A stretch of DNA of 44,771 bases, taken from positions 1 through 44,771 of the forward strand of contig PPGI01000014.1 of assembly GCA_003173855.1 (NCBI GenBank), in the 5' to 3' direction. Below the pieces are notes generated by a model. It was given only the letters and a program-made list of their open reading frames with translations. It searched no databases and had not been told where the DNA came from. A program made the position numbers and the translations under genes. Source of the stretch: Candidatus Zambryskiibacteriota bacterium. GTDB taxonomy: Bacteria; Patescibacteriota; Minisyncoccia; Phycocordibacterales; DATDWN01. Numbering within the stretch: position 1 is the stretch's first letter; every line of letters begins with the position of its first letter. Shown piece after piece: positions 24,524 through 33,689 of the stretch.

Positions 24524-25135
24524 ATGGAAAAATTGATCCAATTGATCGAAGTGCTTGGCTTCTTTAGTTATATACTCCTTTTTATAATTATTTTTCTTGA
24601 ATCATTTCCAGTAACTTTTTTTCTACCTGGTGATAGTTTACTTTTTACAACTGGGTTTCTAGCTTCCCAAGGAAATTTCAATATCATTGTACTCGTAATA
24701 GTTCTTTATATTGCGAGCGTACTAGGATATTTTTTCAGCTATTTTATGGGCGAAAGGATCAGAACTTTTATTTTAAATTCAAATGACAGATATTGGTTCA
24801 AGAAAAAACATTTAGATTATACAAAGAATTTTTTTGATAAATATGGTGATAAAACAATAATCATTGGTCGTTTTATTCCCATTGTTAGATCATTTGGTCC
24901 GACTTTAGCCGGTGCAGTGGATATGAATTATAAAAAATTTATGCGTGACAATATTCTTGGCGGTCTGCTTTGGGTGCCAGTCGTGACATCACTTGGATAT
25001 TTTCTAGGTAAAAGTATTCCAAATGCACATTTGTACTTAACACCGATAATTTTAGGAATTATTTTTGTTTCGTTTATCCCAACTATTATTGAGTATATTC
25101 ATGTTAGAAGAAAAAAACACAACCAAGGAGCCTAG
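24524..25135 (+). CDS. DedA-family membrane protein
   Basis: A 203-residue DedA/VTT-type protein. The membrane re-entrant block is FLESFPVTFFLPGDSLLFTTGF. A second block FFDKYGDKTIIIGRFIPIVR then SFGPTLAGAVDMNYKKFMRD contains the conserved R-F-x-P-x-x-R and G motifs. Family members act in membrane lipid (undecaprenyl phosphate or phospholipid) flipping. TGA-TAAGAT ends 7 nt before the ATG, close to a leaderless arrangement. It overlaps the xseA start by 35 nt. Confidence 0.9.
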   Translation: MEKLIQLIEVLGFFSYILLFIIIFLESFPVTFFLPGDSLLFTTGFLASQGNFNIIVLVIVLYIASVLGYFFSYFMGERIRTFILNSNDRYWFKKKHLDYTKNFFDKYGDKTIIIGRFIPIVRSFGPTLAGAVDMNYKKFMRDNILGGLLWVPVVTSLGYFLGKSIPNAHLYLTPIILGIIFVSFIPTIIEYIHVRRKKHNQGA

Positions 25136-26297
25136 CCCAATTTCCGTAAGTCACTATCTTGATCAGCTTAATCGAACTCTTATAAAAGAGCGAGCAAAAA
25201 TTATTGGAGAAGTTTTAGAGGTAAAATTGTATCCAGAAAGAAGCTATCTTTATTTCACATTGAAAGATAAACAAGATCAAAGTTCGATTAATTGCTTTAT
25301 GTGGAAAAGAGATTTTATGATTTCTGGCATTGAATTGAAGGATGGTTTAGAAGTGATTGTTACCGCCTATCCAAATATTTATAAACCGAAAGGCACATTA
25401 ACATTGAATATTGAATTGATTGAACTTGTCGGTGAAGGCGCACTGCAAATTGCTTACGAAAAGTTAAAGAAGAAATTGGAATTGGAGGGTTTGTTTTCTC
25501 CACTCCGAAAAAGAAAAATTCCAGACTACCCCCACAGAATTGGAGTGATAACTTCAAGATCTGGAGCAGTTATAAACGATTTTCTATCTAATATTGGCAA
25601 ATTTGGATATGAAATTCTATTTGTCGATTCAAAAGTTGAAGGGCAAGAAGCTATCAGGGATCTAATGTCTGCAGTCAAAACTATGGAGAACAAGTATCTT
25701 GATGTTTTGATTTTAATGCGGGGTGGTGGATCACTTGAATCATTTCAATCTTTTAATAACGAAACTTTGGTGAGACAAATTGCAGATTTTCCTGCGCCAG
25801 TTATCACCGGAATTGGTCATGATAAAGATATTCCACTGGTTAGTTTGGTTTCAGATAGAAATGTTTCAACACCAACAGCGGTGGCAAATCTTTTGAATTC
25901 AAGTTGGAGTGAGGCAAAATCGAACATAAATTTAATTTGTGAAAGAATATTTTCAAGTTTTCAATCAAATATTATTGATGTTTTCCGAAAAGCTGAAAAT
26001 ACAATGTTTAGAGAGGCAGAAATTATAGGTTCAGAGATAAAAAGAATTGGAGAATTATTAAATCAGGCAAATAGGGAATTGTTTCGTGGCTTTGAAACAT
26101 TATCAAAAAATGCTGAGCAGTTTATAAATCAAAATGCGAAAACTATTGAACTCGACAGTCCAATGAGACAATTGAAAAAAGGCTACAGTATTGTAAGATC
26201 TCATGGTAAGATAATTCGGAAAATTAAAGATGTTAAATCTGGCGATGAATTAAATGTTTTTGTTTCAGATGGAGCAATCAAATCACGAGTAACCTAA
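25101..26297 (+). CDS. xseA: Exodeoxyribonuclease VII large subunit
   Basis: A 398-residue XseA. An N-terminal OB domain (ISVSHYLDQLNRTLIKERAK, IIGEVLEVKLYPERSYLYFT, LKDKQDQSSINCFMW) is followed by the catalytic domain: PDYPHRIGVITSRSGAVIND, LDVLILMRGGGSLESFQSFN, FPAPVITGIGHDKDIPLVSL and SDRNVSTPTAVANLL. It degrades single-stranded DNA with XseB. Start ATG 25101 (MLEEKN) is preferred over 25065; it overlaps dedA by 35 nt. xseB follows after 4 nt. Confidence 0.95.
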   Translation: MLEEKNTTKEPSPISVSHYLDQLNRTLIKERAKIIGEVLEVKLYPERSYLYFTLKDKQDQSSINCFMWKRDFMISGIELKDGLEVIVTAYPNIYKPKGTLTLNIELIELVGEGALQIAYEKLKKKLELEGLFSPLRKRKIPDYPHRIGVITSRSGAVINDFLSNIGKFGYEILFVDSKVEGQEAIRDLMSAVKTMENKYLDVLILMRGGGSLESFQSFNNETLVRQIADFPAPVITGIGHDKDIPLVSLVSDRNVSTPTAVANLLNSSWSEAKSNINLICERIFSSFQSNIIDVFRKAENTMFREAEIIGSEIKRIGELLNQANRELFRGFETLSKNAEQFINQNAKTIELDSPMRQLKKGYSIVRSHGKIIRKIKDVKSGDELNVFVSDGAIKSRVT

Positions 26298-26301
26298 TCC
26301 A

Positions 26302-26508
26302 ATGTCCAAAAAAAATAACGGAAATTTAAACGAAACACTAAAAAAGCTGGCACAAATTGTGAATTGGTTTGAGTCACAGTCAGAACTTGATGTCGAAAAA
26401 GGCTTAGAACAGGTGAAAGTTGGCGCAGAACTAATAAAACAATCACGAGAAAGATTAAAAGAAATCGAAAACGAATTTAAAGAGATTAAGAAAGATATAC
26501 AGAAATAG
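26302..26508 (+). CDS. xseB: Exodeoxyribonuclease VII small subunit
   Basis: A 68-residue helical protein: LNETLKKLAQIVNWFESQSE then LDVEKGLEQVKVGAELIKQS and RERLKEIENEF, the standard XseB pattern of two helices. It follows xseA by 4 nt and overlaps the convergent HIT gene by 23 nt. Confidence 0.92.
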   Translation: MSKKNNGNLNETLKKLAQIVNWFESQSELDVEKGLEQVKVGAELIKQSRERLKEIENEFKEIKKDIQK

Positions 26509-26941
26509 AATCTCTTATTTTTTCCAGTACTTCTTCAGAAACTTCAAATTTATCTGATGGAGCATAATTTTTACCCCATCTTGTATCAATAAAATTTTGA
26601 CCAGCAAATTCGCGTTCTTTTTCGTATCTTGGAATTAAATGCAAATGTCCATGTCCTCCATGATGTGTAAATATGTTTCCGAGCCACGCGTAGTTCATAA
26701 AATCTGGCTTCCATATTTTATCAATCGCTTTCTCGTATTCTCGAATAATTAATCTTAATTCAGCATATTCCTCGTCTGTTATTTCTGAAAATTTTTGCAT
26801 TCCACCATAACGTAAAAGCCATACATATGATCTGCCTAGATATCTTTGTTCTTCATGCAACAACAATGTCCAATATTTATATTCCTTCAGAATCCAACCT
26901 TTATATTCTAAATCCAAGCTTCTATATTTTTCTTTTTCCAT
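26486..26941 (-). CDS. HIT-family protein
   Basis: A 151-residue HIT-type nucleotide hydrolase or transferase. The motif GHGHLHLIPR (about residues 95-104) is the H-x-H-x-H signature; WTLLLHEEQRYLGRSYVWLL and YEKAIDKIWKPDFMNYAWLG precede it, the latter typical of the Ap4A hydrolase-like branch. Start ATG lies 1 nt after the LOG-protein stop, so the two are co-transcribed. 3' overlap with xseB is 23 nt. Confidence 0.85.
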   Translation of the reverse strand: MEKEKYRSLDLEYKGWILKEYKYWTLLLHEEQRYLGRSYVWLLRYGGMQKFSEITDEEYAELRLIIREYEKAIDKIWKPDFMNYAWLGNIFTHHGGHGHLHLIPRYEKEREFAGQNFIDTRWGKNYAPSDKFEVSEEVLEKIRDSISVYLS

Positions 26942-26942
26942 A

Positions 26943-27710
26943 TTAAATCATCGTCTGAATATCTGGTTCTATAATTATTCCAGCAGAAGCTAAATCTTTG
27001 TGAGTAAATTTAATACCGTTTTGGACTGGAGCGTTTTTTATGATCTTGATTATCTCATCTTCATTATCAAGAATTTTGTAAAATTTAAGATCATCCTCAT
27101 CAATTGTGCCACGAGAAAGAAATTCTTTTCTCATCAAATTATCAAGTGGTTTCCAAAAATCACTACCGACTAAAATCATTGGTACTTCTTCGATTCTGTG
27201 AGTCTGGTTTAAGGTCACTATTTCAAAAAATTCATCCAGCGTTCCAAAACCTCCTGGGAAAAATAAATAGGCTTCAGCAGAAAAGGAGAGGCAGACTTTT
27301 CTAGAAAAGAAATAATAAAAATTCAAATGATCAGACAAATAATTATTCATCACTTGATGATGTGAAAGTTCAATAGTTAAGCCGATTGATTGTCCTCCAA
27401 CTTCCAAGGCTCCACGATTGGCCGCTTCCATGATTCCAGGGCCACCACCAGTAACAATCGAGTAGCTTAATTCCTTAGAAATTCGTGAGGCGAGTGACCT
27501 TGCCTTTTTGTACTCCTTATCTTTTTCTTTGAAATGACTTCCGCCAAAAAAAGTTACTGATCTAGGATATTTGGCGAGAAAATTAAATCCGTCCGTAAAT
27601 TCGCGGGAAATTAATGAGACTCGCTCGACTGCCGTTTCGTGAATCTCTGCTTTTGATAGTGGTTCTTTTGGGAGATGTTTTGGTGGAAGATTAATTTTTT
27701 CTTTTGCCAT
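26943..27710 (-). CDS. LOG-family (TIGR00730) Rossmann-fold protein
   Basis: A 255-residue protein with SVTFFGGSHFKEKDKEYKKA, VTGGGPGIMEAANRGAL (the PGGGxGxM variant GGGPGIM) and FFPGGFGTLDEFFEIVTLNQ (PGGxGTxxE). These are signatures of LOG proteins (cytokinin riboside 5'-monophosphate phosphoribohydrolase-like; in bacteria nucleotide 5'-monophosphate nucleosidases). TAAAAT, preceded by TG, ends exactly 6 nt before ATG 27710 on the minus strand: leaderless start. HIT gene follows. Confidence 0.9.
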   Translation of the reverse strand: MAKEKINLPPKHLPKEPLSKAEIHETAVERVSLISREFTDGFNFLAKYPRSVTFFGGSHFKEKDKEYKKARSLASRISKELSYSIVTGGGPGIMEAANRGALEVGGQSIGLTIELSHHQVMNNYLSDHLNFYYFFSRKVCLSFSAEAYLFFPGGFGTLDEFFEIVTLNQTHRIEEVPMILVGSDFWKPLDNLMRKEFLSRGTIDEDDLKFYKILDNEDEIIKIIKNAPVQNGIKFTHKDLASAGIIIEPDIQTMI

Positions 27711-27726
27711 CACTTAATTTTACATG

Positions 27727-27761
27727 AAAAAAGAAAAGGCCGGAAGTGTTATCTTCCGACC
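27727..27761 (-). terminator. Rho-independent terminator of the CMP-kinase-like gene
   Basis: GGTCGGAAG / CTTCCGGCC stem then TTTTCTTTTTTC on the minus strand. The LOG gene -10 element follows immediately. Confidence 0.9.
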
Positions 27762-27763
27762 TG

Positions 27764-28402
27764 CTAGTCTCCAGCGATCGAGTACCGGATGTGTTCTATC
27801 CGCTCATCGAGCCAGTCTTTATGACCCTTGATGATCAATTGAGGAACTTCCTCCTTTGTAGTTTTGTCCGTATAAATAATCTGATCGAAGTCTTCAGGTA
27901 CCCATAGACTGCCTGGGTACATTCTTTCGTATCGAGTTCTGTCATTCTGGTCTCTCTTGCAGATCTGACGCTCAATTTCATCGATTGAAAGGTCCTTGTA
28001 CTTCTCATCACCCTGTCTTCTTTCTGCTCGGATGCGAGAAGGGCAGAGAAGAACAACATGATAGAAATGTGGACAAAAAGCATGAGCAAGACGACTTTCA
28101 ATCACAGTATGATTTTGAGATCCATACAATGCTTGCTCAGTGTCTATCATCTCATCGAAACCCATGTCAGGGTGTTCAAGTATGTAATCAGTAAACTCCT
28201 CGATTGTTTTAAAACCATGGAGTTCGCCAATTTCCCTCATGACCTTTCCCATGCTGATGAACCTAACTCGCCAATCATCTATGTAAAATTCACGAAGTCC
28301 CCTTATTGCTGCGCTTTTACCTGCACCAGCATCTGCTGATATGGTGATCCCATTTGAGTACCACCATTTAGGCAAAAGAGCCCTTTTGGAATAGTCACTC
28401 AT
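27764..28402 (-). CDS. Cytidylate kinase-like P-loop nucleotide kinase
   Basis: A 212-residue P-loop kinase. Walker A is GITISADAGAGKSAAI. RLAHAFCPHFYHVVLLCPSR supplies the CMP-binding/Walker B-like strand. RAERRQGDEKYKDLSIDEIE, then RDQNDRTRYERMYPG and FDQIIYTDKTTKEEV match the lid and tail of archaeal-type CMP kinases. It would phosphorylate CMP/dCMP, fitting the pyrimidine genes pyrFE elsewhere in the window. Ribosome site GAGAGGTGA; promoter TTGTAA-17-TAATTT; own terminator. Substrate inferred from family pattern. Confidence 0.78.
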   Translation of the reverse strand: MSDYSKRALLPKWWYSNGITISADAGAGKSAAIRGLREFYIDDWRVRFISMGKVMREIGELHGFKTIEEFTDYILEHPDMGFDEMIDTEQALYGSQNHTVIESRLAHAFCPHFYHVVLLCPSRIRAERRQGDEKYKDLSIDEIERQICKRDQNDRTRYERMYPGSLWVPEDFDQIIYTDKTTKEEVPQLIIKGHKDWLDERIEHIRYSIAGD

Positions 28403-28422
28403 GTAATCACCTCTCTAGCCGC

Positions 28423-28451
28423 AAATTAACATATTGCTAATTGATTTACAA
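28423..28451 (-). promoter_or_regulatory. Promoter TTGTAA-17-TAATTT (minus strand)
   Basis: -35 at 28446-28451 and -10 at 28423-28428 on the minus strand; it overlaps the divergent FKBP promoter. Confidence 0.6.
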
Positions 28452-28470
28452 CATGTCCTGGATGTACAAT
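28441..28470 (+). promoter_or_regulatory. Promoter TTGATT-18-TACAAT for the FKBP gene
   Basis: -35 at 28441-28446, -10 TG-TACAAT at 28465-28470. The ATG at 28479 is only 8 nt downstream, so the mRNA is leaderless or nearly so. Confidence 0.6.
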
Positions 28471-28478
28471 ATATATAT

Positions 28479-28943
28479 ATGAAAAACTTAAACAAAGAGG
28501 AGCGAATAGCAGTTGTAGTAGGAATTTTTATAGTTGGATTCTTTTTTATTTTTGGCCAGACAGCATTATCTATTTTTAAACTTAACAATCAAAATAATTC
28601 AATAGCAAAAGCACCTGAAGTTGTTGTTCAAAATGATGTAATCGGCGGAGGAGCTGTTGCGGAAGTAGGAGATCGAGTGACAGTGAATTATACCGGACGA
28701 TTTGTTGATGGAACTGTTTTTGATTCATCGCTTACTCGACACGAGCCATTTTCTTTTAATCTTGGTTCAGGACAAGTGATCAAAGGTTGGGACAAAGGAA
28801 TTGTTGGAATGCGCGAAGGCGGCAAAAGAACAATTTCTATTCCACCAGAACTTGGTTATGGAACAAATGATTATGGTCCGATTCCTGGCGGATCGACATT
28901 GATTTTTGATATCGAATTACTCAAAGTAGAAAAACCACATTAG
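28479..28943 (+). CDS. FKBP-type peptidyl-prolyl isomerase, membrane-anchored
   Basis: A 154-residue protein. An N-terminal helix (RIAVVVGIFIVGFFFIFG) anchors it; the C-terminal FKBP domain has DRVTVNYTGRFVDGTVFDSS, VIKGWDKGIVGMREGGKRTI and LGYGTNDYGPIPGGSTLIFD. The active-site aromatic and Asp residues (YTG, FDSS, GYG) are present. It would catalyse proline isomerisation of extracytoplasmic proteins. Start ATG 28479 lies just after the promoter; a longer frame from 28434 would include the -35 region. A small ACCAC/GTGGT hairpin covers the stop codon. Confidence 0.92.
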   Translation: MKNLNKEERIAVVVGIFIVGFFFIFGQTALSIFKLNNQNNSIAKAPEVVVQNDVIGGGAVAEVGDRVTVNYTGRFVDGTVFDSSLTRHEPFSFNLGSGQVIKGWDKGIVGMREGGKRTISIPPELGYGTNDYGPIPGGSTLIFDIELLKVEKPH

Positions 28944-28951
28944 TGGTGAAC

Positions 28952-29064
28952 TTTCAAATTTGGCGAACTCCTCGTTCCCAAATTAAAAATTCTCGTCACC
29001 TTAGCATTAACTAAGGCTCCTCGCATTTTTAATTTCTCACGTCGGATTTCATCCAAATTTGAAA
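28952..29064. repeat. Nested inverted repeat (113 bp)
   Basis: Three nested arms: TTTCAAATTTGG/CCAAATTTGAAA outside, AAATTAAAAAT/ATTTTTAATTT in the middle and CCTTAG/CTAAGG inside. No T tract or reading frame. It fills the spacer between the FKBP gene and the RNA promoter at 29076. Confidence 0.75.
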
Positions 29065-29075
29065 ATTCAGAATTC

Positions 29076-29104
29076 TTGACAGAGTTTGTTAGGTGTGATA
29101 GGCT
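29076..29104 (+). promoter_or_regulatory. Promoter TTGACA-17-TAGGCT
   Basis: TTGACA (29076-29081), TGA-TAGGCT (29099-29104), 17-nt spacer. Drives the structured RNA. Confidence 0.75.
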
Positions 29105-29110
29105 AAGTTT

Positions 29111-29374
29111 AGATTGCGAAGGAGACTTAGGTTTCTAAAAAAAGGACCTCGGGTGCTTGTTGGTCCGGGTGGCCCCAAAAACGCCACCTTATTAAGCTAG
29201 AGCAAGTCTCCAGAGGGAACAGGGTTCCAGCCCTCGCCTGATTCAGTGTCGGGGAAGCTGGAGCCTTCCCGACAGGTGCTTACTTGACCCCTAAGCAAGG
29301 TCTGGTGATGTCCCTAGCAGGTAGTGATCTAGTCCCTGATTCGGCGCTTCGCCGGGTCAGGGACTCGTTTTTTT
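29111..29374 (+). ncRNA. Candidate structured RNA A, unidentified
   Basis: A transcript of about 264 nt with its own promoter and a GC-rich terminator. GGAGACTT (29121-29128) pairs with AAGTCTCC (29204-29211), enclosing hairpins GGACC/GGTCC and GGTGGC/GCCACC. Further 3', TGTCGGG/CCCGACA extends with AAG/CTT, and GCTTA/TAAGC forms another. The terminator AGTCCCTGA/TCAGGGACT encloses CGGCG/CGCCG before T7. No open frame with a ribosome site. I looked for SRP, RNase P, tmRNA and 6S hallmarks and did not find them. Function unknown. Confidence 0.65.
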
Positions 29375-29391
29375 ATACAAAAAAATGTTAA

Positions 29392-30591
<1,200 letters not shown>

Positions 30592-30643
30592 TTTTTTCCA
30601 CAGTTTGATTTTTGTAACAGATTGTTAATGTTACAATTATTAC

Positions 30644-31840
30644 ATGGGAATTAAAGCTGGAGTTGGAATGGGGCAAGGTGATGACCCATATACAGTCGGA
30701 GCAAATGCATCTCAGGATGCAGTCAATAATCTTGGGGACAAAACCCCAGATCTTTTAATTGTTTTTGCATCTGTTAAATATGATCAGCAAAAAGTTGTGG
30801 AAGGGGCTAGATCTGTTGCGCCAAATGCACTACTCGTTGGTTCATCAACTTCTGGAGAAATTATAACTAGTGGTCCGGTTAAGGAGCATTCAGTGGCTGT
30901 AATGGCTATTAAATCTCCAGAAATAAAATATAGTGTTGGAGTTGGAGAAAACATTGCAAATGGACCGCGTGAAGCCGGGAGAATGGCCGCAAAAAAAGTA
31001 AAGGAACAAGTTCAAGACCTGAAAGCATTTATGATGATACCAGACGTACTTACTGGAAATGGTGCAGATATTGTTCGAGGTGTTCTCGATGAACTTGGGC
31101 CACATTTCCCAGTTGTTGGAGGTGCATCAGGTGATGATTTTGAATTCAAAAAAACATATCAATATGTAAATGATAAAATTTATTCTGGCGCAGTTGTTGG
31201 ACTTGGACTTTCAGGACAATTTAAAATCGGTATTGGTGTAAAGCATGGCTGGATTCCAGTAGGCGAACCAATGACAGTAACAAAGTCCGCTGGTTCTGTA
31301 ATTCATACAATTAATGACAAACCAGCAATAAAAATTTACGAAGATTATTTCGGAGAAGCAGAAACAGCTTCACTGCGAACAGAAACTTTAGCAAAACTTG
31401 CTATTACATATCCGCTAGGTATGAAAGCAGCAGGAAACGACGAACTCTTGATCCGTGATCCGCTTACAGTTGATGAACACGGTTCGATTACTTGTGCAGC
31501 AGAAATTCCTGAAGGATCAGAAGTTAGACTTATGGTCGGTAGTCGCGAAGACGCTGTAAAAGTTGCAAAACTCGCTGCAGAAAACGCCGTTACTCAACTT
31601 GATGGCAGTGCTCCAAAAGCCGTAGTTATTTTTAATTGCATTGCTCGAAACAAACTCTTTGGTGACAGTTCAGGTGATGAAATTAAAGCTATTCAAGAAG
31701 CGGTTGGTCACGATACTCCTCTAATTGGTTTTTATACATATGGTGAACAGGCTCCACTTGGTGGTGAAGTTAAAAATTTAGAAAAATGTAATCCAGCTTT
31801 TCATAACGAGACAGTAGTTATTTGTGTTCTCGCGGATTAA
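30644..31840 (+). CDS. FIST domain sensory protein
   Basis: A 398-residue protein with FIST N domain (about residues 30-220: PDLLIVFASVKYDQQKVVEG, ALLVGSSTSGEIITSGPVKE, FPVVGGASGDDFEFKKTYQY, YSGAVVGLGLSGQFKIGIGV) and FIST C domain (about 225-398: GEAETASLRTETLAKLAITY, VIFNCIARNKLFGD, PLIGFYTYGEQAP). FIST domains are proposed small-ligand sensors. Soluble. TGT-TACAAT (30632-30637) ends exactly 6 nt before the ATG. It lies 1 nt before the kinase gene and is likely its input. Confidence 0.9.
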   Translation: MGIKAGVGMGQGDDPYTVGANASQDAVNNLGDKTPDLLIVFASVKYDQQKVVEGARSVAPNALLVGSSTSGEIITSGPVKEHSVAVMAIKSPEIKYSVGVGENIANGPREAGRMAAKKVKEQVQDLKAFMMIPDVLTGNGADIVRGVLDELGPHFPVVGGASGDDFEFKKTYQYVNDKIYSGAVVGLGLSGQFKIGIGVKHGWIPVGEPMTVTKSAGSVIHTINDKPAIKIYEDYFGEAETASLRTETLAKLAITYPLGMKAAGNDELLIRDPLTVDEHGSITCAAEIPEGSEVRLMVGSREDAVKVAKLAAENAVTQLDGSAPKAVVIFNCIARNKLFGDSSGDEIKAIQEAVGHDTPLIGFYTYGEQAPLGGEVKNLEKCNPAFHNETVVICVLAD

Positions 31841-31841
31841 T

Positions 31842-32855
31842 ATGAAGCATCCGTCATATAAATTACTTTACGTTTTGCCAATTTTGTTTGTGCTCTTTGC
31901 AGGAGTAATGATCTATCTTGAAGTTGATCTCGCTTCGAGTCTTTTCATGTCGTTTGTTTTTACTTGTTTTGTTTTCGTAATTTTCAGATATTTTATTCTT
32001 TCAAATTTAGAAAAAATGGATGAAAATTTTGAAACACTAAAAGAAGAAATGCACGAAGCTCAAGAGGGAACTAAACTTTTGGTCAGACGTGATCTCGAAC
32101 TGAACAGAGCAAATGAAAAATTACAGAAATTTGATGAAGCCAAATCAGATTTTATTTCTGTCGTTGCTCACCAGCTGCGAACGCCACTCTCAGGAATTCG
32201 CTGGACACTCCACATGCTCCTAAACGGCGATTTGGGAGATTTAAACAATGACCAGAAAACATTTTTAATGAAGAGTTACGAATCCAATAACAGAATGATT
32301 ACCCTCGTAAATGACATGCTTGATGCAGATCGAATCCAGGCTGGCAAAGTAAAATACAATTTAACATGCATTAATCTTGTTGATTTGATGGACAATGTAA
32401 TTTTCGAAATTAGTCCGCAAGCAAGCAAAAAAGGAATCTCGATTGAATTTAAAAGTAAACTAGAAAATCTTCCGGAAGTTTGTGTTGATGCAGAAACTAT
32501 TCGTGCAGTTATTCAAAATTTGCTTGAAAATGCTATAAAATATACAATGACTAGTGGGAAGATTTATATTGATGCTCAAAATAAAGGAGAATTTTTAGAA
32601 GTTTCAATACAGGATAATGGCATTGGAATCCCAGAAAGCCAGAAGAAAAATGTCTTCGAGAAATTTTTCCGAGCTAAAAATGCAATCAAATTTGAAACAG
32701 ATGGTTCTGGTTTAGGTTTAAATATTTCTAAAACAATTGTTGAAAAAAATGGCGGGAAAATATGGTTTGAAAGCGAAGAAAATAAAGGCACTACATTTTA
32801 TTTCACTTTGCCATTGTGGACAGGAGACAAACCGAAGCCAGAAATAAAAAAATAA
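31842..32855 (+). CDS. Membrane sensor histidine kinase without input domain
   Basis: A 337-residue kinase. Two helices at residues 7-50 (YKLLYVLPILFVLFAGVMIY, SLFMSFVFTCFVFVIFRYF), a coiled-coil signalling helix, then H-box SVVAHQLRTPLSGIRW, N-box NLLENAIKYT, G1 DNGIGIP and G2 DGSGLGLNIS. There is no sensor domain, so a signal may come from the FIST protein encoded 1 nt upstream. It phosphorylates the double receiver encoded 1 nt downstream. Start ATG 31842 (MKHPS) is preferred over 31824, which lies inside the FIST gene. Confidence 0.92.
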   Translation: MKHPSYKLLYVLPILFVLFAGVMIYLEVDLASSLFMSFVFTCFVFVIFRYFILSNLEKMDENFETLKEEMHEAQEGTKLLVRRDLELNRANEKLQKFDEAKSDFISVVAHQLRTPLSGIRWTLHMLLNGDLGDLNNDQKTFLMKSYESNNRMITLVNDMLDADRIQAGKVKYNLTCINLVDLMDNVIFEISPQASKKGISIEFKSKLENLPEVCVDAETIRAVIQNLLENAIKYTMTSGKIYIDAQNKGEFLEVSIQDNGIGIPESQKKNVFEKFFRAKNAIKFETDGSGLGLNISKTIVEKNGGKIWFESEENKGTTFYFTLPLWTGDKPKPEIKK

Positions 32856-32856
32856 T

Positions 32857-33654
32857 ATGAAAAAAATTTTAATAATCGAAGACGATGTATTTTTGGGAGA
32901 TGTTTTACTCCAAAAAATGACTAAAGAAGGCTACGAGACAGAACTTGCACGGGATGGTAAAGAGGGTTTTGAAAAAATCAAAACAATGAAACCCGATCTT
33001 GTTTTGCTCGATATTGTTTTACCCAATATGAATGGCTACGAAATTCTCGAAGCAAAGCAAATTGATAAAAATATTTCCAGCATTCCGGTAATTGTTATTT
33101 CAAATTCGGGTCAGCCAGTTGAGATCAATCGTGTTCTAGAGTTTGGCGTTAAAGATTATCTTGTTAAAGCACAGTTTGATCCACAAGAAGTTTTGGAAAA
33201 AGTAAAAAATCAATTTTTAAGTGAAGCCGAAAAAAAGCCAAAGGAAACTTCTGACGTGCCTTCAGTTAGTTTAGAGGGTAAGAAAATTCTTTGGGTTGAA
33301 GACGATAAATTTTTAAATGATATTATTGCTAGAAAACTTGCTTCAACAAAATGCATTTTTTCTCATACAGCTGATGGAGAAGAAGCATTGCAGATGATTG
33401 CAAATGACAAACCAGACATAATTTTACTCGATATTATTCTTTCTGGAATTGATGGATATGAGATTTTGCGTCGAATAAAGAGTGACTCAAAAATGAAAGA
33501 TATTCCAGTAATTTTGCTTTCAAATCTTGGTCAGCCATCTGATACAGAAAAAGGGAAATCAATGGGCGCAGCAAGATTTCTTGTAAAAGCCACAGTTACT
33601 TTGGACGAAATTTTAGATGAGATAAAACAAGTCCTCGCTGAATCGAAGAAGTAG
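32857..33654 (+). CDS. Response regulator with two receiver domains and no output domain
   Basis: A 265-residue protein: REC1 at residues 1-120 (LIIEDDVFLGDVLL, phospho-Asp in LVLLDIVLPNMNGYE, VISNSG, YLVKAQ) and REC2 at about 145-265 (LWVEDDKFLNDII, Asp in IILLDIILSGIDGYE, LLSNLG, FLVKAT). Both have the acidic pair, Asp, Ser and Lys of active receivers. There is no DNA-binding domain, so it probably acts by phosphorelay or protein contact. 1 nt after the kinase gene; followed at once by a structured-RNA promoter. Confidence 0.92.
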   Translation: MKKILIIEDDVFLGDVLLQKMTKEGYETELARDGKEGFEKIKTMKPDLVLLDIVLPNMNGYEILEAKQIDKNISSIPVIVISNSGQPVEINRVLEFGVKDYLVKAQFDPQEVLEKVKNQFLSEAEKKPKETSDVPSVSLEGKKILWVEDDKFLNDIIARKLASTKCIFSHTADGEEALQMIANDKPDIILLDIILSGIDGYEILRRIKSDSKMKDIPVILLSNLGQPSDTEKGKSMGAARFLVKATVTLDEILDEIKQVLAESKK

Positions 33655-33682
33655 TTGACGAATTGTATCTTTCATATATACT
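33655..33682 (+). promoter_or_regulatory. Promoter TTGACG-16-TATACT with tandem -10 duplication
   Basis: TTGACG (33655-33660) and TATACT (33677-33682), beginning directly after the stop codon. TATACTAATTTA is repeated exactly at 33677-33688 and 33689-33700. Confidence 0.7.
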
Positions 33683-33689
33683 AATTTAT

